15,353 bases of DNA from Chitinophagales bacterium (GTDB taxonomy: Bacteria > Bacteroidota > Bacteroidia > Chitinophagales > UBA8649), in contig JADHRO010000020.1 in NCBI GenBank assembly GCA_016777395.1, positions 1 through 15,353 of the forward strand, in the 5' to 3' direction. Made by a program: the position numbers and the translations under genes. The notes under the pieces are model-generated. The model saw nothing but the letters and a program-made list of their open reading frames with translations, was not told the DNA's origin and ran no database searches. Shown here in pieces: positions 7,845 to 14,568 of this stretch. Position 1 is the first letter of the stretch, and every line of letters starts with the position of its first letter.

Positions 7845-9086
7845 TTAAGCCACCTTAATCAGTTTATTCAGCTTTGATTTGCTCAGCTTTTCCCTTGCAT
7901 ATTCCAAAGTTACTTCAAAAAATTTAACATCTTCTGAGGGAAGATCAAACATCGCATCCGTAATTATGGCCTCGCATATTGATCTCAAGCCACGTGCCCC
8001 TAGTTTGTATTCAAGCGCCTTGTCGGTTATGTATTCTAAAGCAGAATTACTAAATTTAAATTCGATACCATCTAATTCAAAAAGCTTTTGATATTGTTTT
8101 ACTAATGCATTCTTTGGTTCAGTAAGGATACTAAAAAGATCTGCTTTTCTTAGGGGGTTTAAGTGAGATACCACAGGAATTCTGCCTATCAACTCAGGGA
8201 TAAGTCCAAAACGTCGCAGATCTTCAGGGTTGATGTATTGTAATAAGTTACTTTTATCGACCTCTTCTTCATCCTTTTCCATTGAACGGAAACCTAATAC
8301 TGACGTATTTATTCTCTTCGCAATATTTTTCTCAATTCCATCAAAGGCCCCTCCACAAATAAAAAGAATATTTTGAGTGTTGACCTTAACCATCTTTTGA
8401 TCGGGGTGCTTTCTTCCGCCTTGCGGTGGAACGAGTACCTCAGCACCTTCTAATAGCTTCAGTAAAGCTTGCTGGACACCTTCGCCTGACACATCCCTAG
8501 TTATCGATGGATTATCTGATTTACGCGCAATTTTATCAATTTCATCGATATAAATTATACCCCTTTCTGCAGCCTCTGTATCATAGTCGCAAACTTGAAG
8601 TAATCTAGATAAAATACTTTCTACATCTTCTCCTACGTAACCTGCTTCAGTAAACACGGTAGCATCTACAATAGTAAATGGGACATTTAAAAAACGAGCA
8701 ATAGATTTTGCTAGTAGAGTTTTACCGGTACCAGTGCGTCCAACTAATAAAATATTTGATTTTTCAATCTCAATATCTCCTTCTTTTCCTTGATTAAGTC
8801 GCTTATAATGATTGTATACCGCAACCGCAATCACTTTCTTTGCTTCCTCTTGGCCAATTACATACTCATCAAGAAAGTGGGCAATATTATGAGGTTTGAT
8901 TGACTTGGGAAGGGAAAATCTAAAGCCGGCAGAAGAATTCTTTCCAACTTCCTCATTGACGATAATTTGAGCCTGTTCTACACAATTCTCGCAAATATTA
9001 GCATCAATACCTGAAACCAATATTTTAGTCTCATTTTTTAATTTACCACAAAAGGAACAATTTGATATTTTGGTTTTATCAGCCAT
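7845..9086 (-). CDS. clpX: ATP-dependent Clp protease ATP-binding subunit ClpX
   Basis: 413 residues, normal ClpX length. ClpX is the AAA+ hexameric unfoldase that recognises substrates, unfolds them and feeds them to ClpP. Visible: N-terminal C4 zinc-binding domain (Cys10, Cys13, Cys32, Cys35); Walker A at 116-123; pore loop GYVG (149-152); Walker B IIYIDEID (177-184); RKH loop (225-227); the ClpP-docking loop reading LGF (264-266) where IGF is common; arginine-finger region PELIGR (297-302); and sensor-2 LGAR (362-365). The Walker A reads GRTGTGKT, with Arg in place of the usual Pro. The ATG at 9086 gives the expected N-terminus. It lies 30 nt after clpP in the tig-clpP-clpX order, so it is probably co-transcribed. 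Its stop abuts the small plus-strand ORF with no spacer. Confidence 0.97.
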   Translation of the reverse strand: MADKTKISNCSFCGKLKNETKILVSGIDANICENCVEQAQIIVNEEVGKNSSAGFRFSLPKSIKPHNIAHFLDEYVIGQEEAKKVIAVAVYNHYKRLNQGKEGDIEIEKSNILLVGRTGTGKTLLAKSIARFLNVPFTIVDATVFTEAGYVGEDVESILSRLLQVCDYDTEAAERGIIYIDEIDKIARKSDNPSITRDVSGEGVQQALLKLLEGAEVLVPPQGGRKHPDQKMVKVNTQNILFICGGAFDGIEKNIAKRINTSVLGFRSMEKDEEEVDKSNLLQYINPEDLRRFGLIPELIGRIPVVSHLNPLRKADLFSILTEPKNALVKQYQKLFELDGIEFKFSNSALEYITDKALEYKLGARGLRSICEAIITDAMFDLPSEDVKFFEVTLEYAREKLSKSKLNKLIKVA

Positions 9087-9116
9087 TGTAAATAGAATAA
9101 ATGTAGGTCAGTTTGC

Positions 9117-9794
9117 TTATTTTTTCCGAATGAGAACTTCATCAATCATACCATAATCCATAGCTTCTTGTGCCTTCATCCAGAAATCACGGTCAGAATC
9201 TTGTTCAATTTTTTCATAGGTTTGACCTGAATGCTCGCTCAGAATATCGTACAACTCTTTTTTCAATTTTCTAATTTCATTTATCGTAATCTGAACGTCA
9301 CTGGCTTTGCCGCCAGCCCCGCCTAAAGGCTGGTGAATCATTACTCGACTGTGTCTTAGAGCTGTTCTTTTACCCTTGGTTCCTGCACACAATAAAACTG
9401 CCCCCATTGACGCTGCCATGCCTGTGCATATTGTAGCAACATCAGGAAGAATATACTGCATGGTATCGTAAATGCCAAGGCCAGCATAAACTCCACCTCC
9501 TGGACTATTTACATATATTTGAACGTCGCTTTTCGCATCTATTGACTCTAAAAATAGAAGTTGTGCAGTCACAATATTAGCTACGGTATCATCAATGGGA
9601 ACTCCCAGAAATATTATTCTATCCATCATCAAACGAGAGAAAACATCCATTGCTACGGCATTCATTTTTCGCTCTTCAATAATATTAGGCGTGATCATAT
9701 AATTATGGATCGAAGCATAGTCATCATATACTGAACCACTAATTCCTTGATGTTTTACTGCAAAATCTCTTACTTCTTTGTCAAAATTTTTCAT
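9117..9794 (-). CDS. clpP: ATP-dependent Clp protease proteolytic subunit ClpP
   Basis: 225-residue serine peptidase forming the tetradecameric chamber that degrades proteins unfolded by ClpX. The catalytic triad is complete: Ser129 in GMAASMG (125-131), His154 in VMIHQP (151-156) and Asp199 in EQDSDRDF (197-204). The oxyanion and strand region VNSPGGGVYAG (95-105) is standard. The product has about 25-30 residues before the conserved core, so an N-terminal propeptide or extension is likely. The ATG at 9794 lies 11 nt after the trigger factor stop. Order and spacing with tig (upstream) and clpX (downstream) support one operon. Confidence 0.97.
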   Translation of the reverse strand: MKNFDKEVRDFAVKHQGISGSVYDDYASIHNYMITPNIIEERKMNAVAMDVFSRLMMDRIIFLGVPIDDTVANIVTAQLLFLESIDAKSDVQIYVNSPGGGVYAGLGIYDTMQYILPDVATICTGMAASMGAVLLCAGTKGKRTALRHSRVMIHQPLGGAGGKASDVQITINEIRKLKKELYDILSEHSGQTYEKIEQDSDRDFWMKAQEAMDYGMIDEVLIRKK

Positions 9795-9805
9795 ATTCTA
9801 GGCAA

Positions 9806-11161
9806 CTATTGTTTGTAAAATTCTTCTAAACTAACTTTTTTATCCTTAGTTTTTATTTGTCCTTTAAAAAATTCGAACAATTTTTCTTCTAATAAAGTTT
9901 CACGTGTCTGGCTAGAGTGATCTTTTTTGGCCATCATATTCTGAACAAATTTTTCCATTTCCTCTTGAGGCATGTCAGGAATTCCATAGCTAGCCATTTG
10001 TTGACGAACTTGATCAGCGGTGCGTGCCTTCACCTCTTCCATACTTACATCCACACCATTCTCTTTGCTAACTTTTTTTACAATCAAACTCCATTTCAAA
10101 TTTTTAGCAAATGCAGGATATTCCTTATCGATTTGTTCTTCGCTTATTGGGTTTTCGTTGGTCAATTTAATCCATCGCTTTAAAAAATCATCAGGAAAGG
10201 ACATTGCTGTTTTCTCAATAAGTGTTTCAGCTAATTTATTGTAAAGCCTTGAATCCTCTTGTTTTTCGAAGTATACCTTAATCTCTTTTTCAATATGAGA
10301 TCGCATCCCTGCCTCATCTTTCACATCACTTCCTTCACCATATACAGTTTTCAAGAAATCTTCTGTTATTTCAGCTGGATGCACTCGTTTTACATCTACT
10401 AAACTTGCTTGAACTCCGGGCAAGGTTTCAGGAGTTAAGTCCAAATTCAAAATTTGCTTAGCTAACTCATCTGCGGTCTTTTCAAAAGTCTTCTCTAAAT
10501 CTTTGATCAGAAAGTTTTCTCCTTTTTTAAGGCCTTTTACTTTTTTCTGAATCTTTTGATCCTTAATCATATCCAATGCAATTGGCGCATTGTGGCTAAT
10601 ACCATTCTCTACTAAAGTATCATTCGAATCAATCTCATCAAATTGTAAGGTGAGCATGTCATCTTTTTCCATCTTTCCTAAAACTTCTTCAACATTTCCA
10701 TATCGTTTACGCACACGATCCATTTCTTCATCAATCATTTTGGCGGTAATATCGATTACATCTTTATTTAGTGTGGGTTTCTTTTTGAAAAAGTCTAAAT
10801 CGAACTCAGGAGCAAGCCCAATTTCATATTCAAAATCAAAATCTTTAAGGTCATTTATTTCGATATCAAATTTTTGATCTTTTTTGGGTAGTGGATTCCC
10901 TAAAACATCTAACTTATTTTCGATGATGTAATTATTAACTAACTCATTAAGCATCTCGTTAACGGTCTCCGCTAGAATATGGTTGCCGTACATCTTTTTA
11001 ACAACTCCTAACGGAACTTGACCTCTTCGGAAGCCTTTCAAGTCAACTTTTTTACGATACTCGTTTAGTGATTTTAAAATCTTAGGTTCGTAATCTTCTT
11101 TCTTTACTTTAAGTTTCAGAATAGCATTTAAGCTATCTACATTTTCCTGAGTAATTTGCAC
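9806..11161 (-). CDS. tig: Trigger factor, ribosome-associated chaperone
   Basis: 451 residues. Trigger factor docks beside the ribosome exit tunnel and shields nascent chains. The ribosome-binding signature GFRRGQVP is at residues 43-50 after a typical N-terminal beta strand (LKLKVKKEDYE). The central region (~150-240) is where the FKBP-like prolyl isomerase domain lies in the family, but its sequence here is divergent. The C-terminal part is a long helical domain rich in Lys, Glu and Met, fitting the substrate-cradling arms. The start is GTG at 11161: it gives the family N-terminus (Q-I-T-Q-E-N), no ATG lies in frame upstream before a stop, and the next ATG would remove the ribosome-binding motif. 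It leads the tig-clpP-clpX operon, and only 49 nt separate it from the 3' end of the tRNA-Leu gene on the same strand. Confidence 0.95.
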   Translation of the reverse strand: MQITQENVDSLNAILKLKVKKEDYEPKILKSLNEYRKKVDLKGFRRGQVPLGVVKKMYGNHILAETVNEMLNELVNNYIIENKLDVLGNPLPKKDQKFDIEINDLKDFDFEYEIGLAPEFDLDFFKKKPTLNKDVIDITAKMIDEEMDRVRKRYGNVEEVLGKMEKDDMLTLQFDEIDSNDTLVENGISHNAPIALDMIKDQKIQKKVKGLKKGENFLIKDLEKTFEKTADELAKQILNLDLTPETLPGVQASLVDVKRVHPAEITEDFLKTVYGEGSDVKDEAGMRSHIEKEIKVYFEKQEDSRLYNKLAETLIEKTAMSFPDDFLKRWIKLTNENPISEEQIDKEYPAFAKNLKWSLIVKKVSKENGVDVSMEEVKARTADQVRQQMASYGIPDMPQEEMEKFVQNMMAKKDHSSQTRETLLEEKLFEFFKGQIKTKDKKVSLEEFYKQ

Positions 11162-11210
11162 AGATAGTAATTTTAATTAAGAATAATTCGTGAGCGTTTA
11201 TTTATAAGAG

Positions 11211-11292
11211 TGCGGGTAAAGGGAGTCGAACCCCCACGCCTCGCGGCACTAGATCCTAAATCTAGCGTGTCTACCAATTCCACCATACCCGC
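11211..11292 (-). tRNA. tRNA-Leu, anticodon UAG
   Basis: On the minus strand an 82-nt class II tRNA can be folded by eye: acceptor arms GCGGGTA and TACCCGC with discriminator A; D-arm containing GGAATTGGTAGACAC; anticodon stem CTAGA/TCTAG around loop TTTAGGA, placing TAG at positions 34-36; an extended variable arm TGCCGCGAGGCGT typical of leucine tRNAs; and a T-arm with GGTTCGACTCC. The UAG anticodon reads CUN leucine codons. The 3' CCA is not encoded, so it would be added by CCA transferase. It lies upstream of tig in the same orientation. Confidence 0.95.
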
Positions 11293-11323
11293 ATGTAAAT
11301 GAACTTCGCTTCTAAAGCGGGTG

Positions 11324-11331
11324 CAAAGATA
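11324..11331 (-). promoter_or_regulatory. -7 element of the tRNA-Leu (and possibly tig-clpP-clpX) promoter
   Basis: The minus-strand sequence TATCTTTG, followed by CA, is an exact match to the TAnnTTTG consensus of Bacteroidota sigma factors and a very typical form. It ends 31 nt before the mature tRNA 5' end. No TTG is visible at the -33 position. A small hairpin CGCTT-CTA-AAGCG (11307-11319) lies between this element and the tRNA. No terminator is seen between tRNA and tig, so the promoter may also serve the downstream operon (inference). Confidence 0.6.
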
Positions 11332-11403
11332 ATATTTATTTGATTTTAAGTAGGATAAATCATCTTTTCTTTCTTTTTTTTTCGAATTCTAAAAAAAGCA
11401 ACA

Positions 11404-11431
11404 TTGAGTTGAGCAATATTTAGTAGTTTAG
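11404..11431 (+). promoter_or_regulatory. Candidate promoter for rel/spoT
   Basis: A TTG at 11404-11406 lies 17 nt before TAGTTTAG (11424-11431), which matches TAnnTTTG except at one base. The ATG of rel/spoT follows 25 nt later. Spacing is right for a Bacteroidota -33/-7 pair, but the -7 mismatch makes it tentative. Confidence 0.3.
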
Positions 11432-11456
11432 CAATACGTAGCGCTTAAGTATTAAA

Positions 11457-13697
11457 ATGTTAGAAACTAAAGATATAACACTAAGTCCATCAGAGAAAAA
11501 GGAGATTTTAAAAGAGTATCGACGGCTTCTAGGAAATGTGCAGTTCAATCTTCGTAAAGGAGATAGAGAACGAATTCGTCAAGCTTTTGAAATGGCAATT
11601 GAACATCATGCTGGTATGCGCCGAAAATCGGGAGAACCTTATATTTTCCATCCCTTAGCAGTCGCGCGCATTGTGAGTGAAGAAATTGGCTTAGAAACGA
11701 CTTCCATAGTTTGCGCCCTTCTTCATGATACTGTAGAAGATACTGAGCTAACTTTAGAGGACGTTGAACATGCATTTGATAAGAATACGGCTAAAATCAT
11801 TAATGGACTTACAAAAATTTCGGGTGTTTTTGATTTAAACAGTTCCATTCAGGCAGAAAATTTCAGGAAACTTTTATTGACACTTACGGATGACATTCGG
11901 GTTATCTTAATTAAGCTAGCAGATCGATTGCATAATATGCGAACATTATTCAGTATGCCTCGTGATAAGCAGTTAAAAATAGCCTCTGAAACTGATTTCT
12001 TGTATGCGCCTATTGCTCATAGAATGGGATTGTACAAAGTGAAATCTGAGTTAGAAGATTTATCCATGAAATATCGGGAACCAGAGATGTATAAGTTCAT
12101 AGCGAAAAAGTTGAACGAAACGAAGCGCTCAAGAAACAGATATATTAACAATTTCATTACCCCTTTAAATGATTTATTTTCTAAGAAAAAGTTAAATCTA
12201 GAGATTTATGGTCGCTCCAAGTCCATTCATTCTATTTGGAGCAAAATGAAAAAGCAAGGAGTTAGCTTTGAAGAAGTATATGACTTGTTCGCTATTCGAA
12301 TAATTGTCAATAGTCCAGATGCAAAAGAAAAAAGTGATTGTTGGAATGTTTATTCGATAATTTCTGATTTATATAGACCCAACCCTAAACGATTAAGAGA
12401 TTGGATCTCCAATCCAAAGTCTAACGGTTATGAAGCACTTCATACCACTGTTGTTGGGCTCAAAGGTAAATGGGTTGAGGTTCAGATACGTTCGAAGAGA
12501 ATGCATGAGATTGCTGAAAAAGGAGTTGCTGCCCATTGGAAATACAAAGAAGGGGGAACTGTTCATTCGGAGGATGGAGTGGATCGATGGTTGGCTAGTA
12601 TCCAATCCTTATTAAACGATAAAGAGCAAAATGCTTTGGAGATGGTTAACAACTTCAAAATGAATTTATTCAGCTCAGAAATATTTATTTTTACCCCTAA
12701 GGGAGATCTTAAACGTCTAAGAAGAGATGCAACTGCACTTGATTTTGCCTATGATGTTCACTCCGATATTGGAAATAAGTGCATTGGAGCGAAGGTTAAT
12801 CAAAAGTTAGTGCCTTTAAGTTATATATTGAAAACAGGCGATCAGATTGAGATTTTAACTTCTAAGAAACAAAAACCAAATGAAGACTGGTTGAGTTTTG
12901 TGGTAACAGGTAAGGCTAAGAGTGCCGTAAAGAAAGCCATAAATGAGGAGTTGCGTCTCATTGCGGATGACGGTAAGCAAGTATTAATAAGAAAGTTTAA
13001 GCAGCTTAAAATTAATGCTGTTGATGAGAATTTTTGGACGATAAGCAATTACTTCAAACTTTCATCTCCATTGGATTTGTTTGTTGCGATTTCCAAAAAC
13101 AAAATAAAGTTTGGAGACTTAAAAAATCTTGAAGTTGTTCATGGCATAGTTAAAGCTAAACGACCGAAAGTTCAAGTAAATAAAGATGATTTCCAAGAAA
13201 CTATTGCTAAAACGCTGTCTAAGAATGCCGAGCTAATTATTATGGGGCAGAGTTCCGACCAATTGGATTATTCTTTTGCACCATGCTGTAATCCTATCCC
13301 AGGGGATGATGTATTTGGTTTTATTACAATAAACGATGGAATTAAAATCCATCGAACGACTTGTCCTAATTCGGTGCAATTGATGTCTAAGTATAGTTAT
13401 CGAGTTGTAAAAACAAAATGGAATAATCAACGAGATGTAGCCTTTCTCTCGGGTTTAAAACTGAATGGCATAGATACTATGGGCGTTATTAGCCAAGTGT
13501 CTGAAATAATTACAAACAACTTACATATCAATATGAAATCGATTTCCTTCGAAAGTAAAGATGGAATATATGAAGGTAAAATAATGTTATATGTTACGGA
13601 TAGTGAGCAGCTAGAAATTGTAATCAAACAAATGAAAGCGATTGAAGGACTCGTCTCTATTACCAGATTTGAAGTAGAAGAGGACCAAAGTGTATAA
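11457..13697 (+). CDS. rel: Bifunctional (p)ppGpp synthetase/hydrolase (Rel/SpoT family)
   Basis: 746 residues, full-length RSH. The hydrolase domain is intact: FHP (His65), HDTVED (90-95, His90/Asp91) and LADRLHN (154-160, Asp156), the metal-binding residues of the HD fold. The synthetase domain has YGRSKSIHSIWSKM (251-264), YDLFAIRI (275-282), NPKSNGYEALHTTV (319-332) and EVQIRSKRMHEIAEKG (341-356). The motif that separates bifunctional (RxKD) from RelA-type (ExDD) enzymes reads RLRD (312-315), on the basic, bifunctional side. The regulatory half has TGS (~408-467), a zinc-finger-like segment with Cys610, Cys611, His632 and Cys636, and a C-terminal ACT domain (~665-741). As no domain is broken, it probably both makes and degrades the alarmone in response to ribosome status. 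It starts a plus-strand run with the fur-family, STAS and purA genes; 50 nt separate it from the next gene. Confidence 0.96.
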   Translation: MLETKDITLSPSEKKEILKEYRRLLGNVQFNLRKGDRERIRQAFEMAIEHHAGMRRKSGEPYIFHPLAVARIVSEEIGLETTSIVCALLHDTVEDTELTLEDVEHAFDKNTAKIINGLTKISGVFDLNSSIQAENFRKLLLTLTDDIRVILIKLADRLHNMRTLFSMPRDKQLKIASETDFLYAPIAHRMGLYKVKSELEDLSMKYREPEMYKFIAKKLNETKRSRNRYINNFITPLNDLFSKKKLNLEIYGRSKSIHSIWSKMKKQGVSFEEVYDLFAIRIIVNSPDAKEKSDCWNVYSIISDLYRPNPKRLRDWISNPKSNGYEALHTTVVGLKGKWVEVQIRSKRMHEIAEKGVAAHWKYKEGGTVHSEDGVDRWLASIQSLLNDKEQNALEMVNNFKMNLFSSEIFIFTPKGDLKRLRRDATALDFAYDVHSDIGNKCIGAKVNQKLVPLSYILKTGDQIEILTSKKQKPNEDWLSFVVTGKAKSAVKKAINEELRLIADDGKQVLIRKFKQLKINAVDENFWTISNYFKLSSPLDLFVAISKNKIKFGDLKNLEVVHGIVKAKRPKVQVNKDDFQETIAKTLSKNAELIIMGQSSDQLDYSFAPCCNPIPGDDVFGFITINDGIKIHRTTCPNSVQLMSKYSYRVVKTKWNNQRDVAFLSGLKLNGIDTMGVISQVSEIITNNLHINMKSISFESKDGIYEGKIMLYVTDSEQLEIVIKQMKAIEGLVSITRFEVEEDQSV

Positions 13698-13719
13698 ATG
13701 TTAGTACTTTTAGTAACAT
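13698..13719 (+). promoter_or_regulatory. Imperfect 22-bp palindrome upstream of the fur-family gene, candidate operator
   Basis: The stretch begins right after the rel/spoT stop. Outer arms ATGTTA (13698-13703) and TAACAT (13714-13719) are perfect, and 8 of 11 positions are symmetric overall. It lies 16 nt before a TAAATTTG (13736-13743) that matches the TAnnTTTG -7 element and 28 nt before the GTG start. A metal-sensor gene preceded by a palindrome suggests autoregulation; this is inference and it does not match the classic E. coli Fur box. Confidence 0.3.
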
Positions 13720-13747
13720 ACTTTATAAAAACCTTTAAATTTGCCTC

Positions 13748-14230
13748 GTGCTTGCAAATACTGATACAATAGAAGCTGTAAAAGATATTTTTTCTACATA
13801 TTTAGAAAAAAATGGGTTGCGTAAAACATCTGAACGTTTTGCTATCTTAGAAGAGATCTATTCAAGAGAAGATCATTTTGAGGCAGAAACATTGTACATT
13901 GATATCAAAAATAAAAATTTCAACGTGAGCAGGGCGACGGTATATAATACCTTGGACCTCCTAAATTCTTGTGATTTGATACGCAAGCATCAATTTGGTA
14001 AGAATTTAGCTCAGTACGAAAAGTCTTATGGATACAAGCAACACGATCATATTATTTGTGTAAAATGTGGCAAGGTCGTAGAGTTTTGCGATCCTAGAGT
14101 GCAGCAAATTAAAAATTTGATGGGAGGATTACTTGACTTCGAAATTACACATCATTCATTAAATTTGTTTGGATATTGTAGTGGTTGTCAATTAAATAAG
14201 AAAAATAAAAATTCACAAAATGGAAATTAG
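13748..14230 (+). CDS. fur: Fur-family metal-dependent transcriptional regulator
   Basis: 160-residue cytosolic DNA-binding regulator. N-terminal winged helix: GLRKTSERFAILEEIY (23-38) and recognition helix VSRATVYNTLDLL (60-72). The dimerisation half holds two CxxC pairs, Cys104/Cys107 and Cys144/Cys147, forming the structural zinc site. Candidate regulatory metal ligands are His43/Glu45, His99/His101 and the His135-His136 pair. Length and layout fit Fur best, but Zur and PerR share this plan and the metal cannot be settled by eye. The start is GTG at 13748: a stop lies in frame 12 nt upstream (13736-13738) and no ATG occurs before the HTH. The last 11 nt overlap the next gene, implying translational coupling. 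It follows rel/spoT by 50 nt, with a palindrome and a TAAATTTG element in the gap, so it may have its own promoter. Confidence 0.9.
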   Translation: MLANTDTIEAVKDIFSTYLEKNGLRKTSERFAILEEIYSREDHFEAETLYIDIKNKNFNVSRATVYNTLDLLNSCDLIRKHQFGKNLAQYEKSYGYKQHDHIICVKCGKVVEFCDPRVQQIKNLMGGLLDFEITHHSLNLFGYCSGCQLNKKNKNSQNGN

Positions 14231-14555
14231 TAGAATAATTGAAAACAAGATAACTATCCTAGAATTAAGCGGCAATCTATTGGGTGAAAAAGATGCCAGT
14301 CCTATTCTTGAAGCGGTAGACATAAGTTTGGCTAATGACAGTAATCAATTTGTACTTGAGTTATCCAAAATGAAATTTATCAATAGCACAGGATTATCGG
14401 TGCTAATTAATATCCTTACTAAGAGTAAGAACGCCGGAGGAGATATGGTTATCGTTTCTATTCCAGAGCAACTAAGTAATTTATTAGCAATCACAAAATT
14501 GACGGATGTGTTTCCACAGGCGGCAACAAAAGAAGAAGCTATAGCTTCACTATAA
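14220..14555 (+). CDS. STAS-domain protein, anti-sigma factor antagonist-like
   Basis: 111 residues forming a single STAS domain. In the family these proteins bind and titrate anti-sigma kinases (SpoIIAA/RsbV type) and are switched off by phosphorylation on a serine. The phosphorylation segment reads FINSTGLSVLI (53-63): Ser56 aligns with Ser58 of SpoIIAA, while the preceding acidic residue of the usual DSSG motif is Asn55 and the following Ser is Thr57. N-terminal strands ITILELSGNL (11-20) and the segment GGDMVIVSIPEQLSNLL (73-89) are also typical. Its ATG lies inside the end of the fur-family gene (11-nt overlap) and purA begins 13 nt after its stop, so all three are probably on one mRNA. 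No RsbW-type kinase or sigma gene is present here, so the partner is unknown; a non-sigma role is possible. Confidence 0.9.
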   Translation: MEISRIIENKITILELSGNLLGEKDASPILEAVDISLANDSNQFVLELSKMKFINSTGLSVLINILTKSKNAGGDMVIVSIPEQLSNLLAITKLTDVFPQAATKEEAIASL

Positions 14556-14568
14556 TTAAAGAAAACTT

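Noticed and set aside
10590..10877. 95-codon plus-strand open frame opposite tig (also 9917-10183 and 10020-10244)
   Set aside because: Antisense to the trigger factor coding sequence, Ser/Phe/Ile-rich, no start context or domain.
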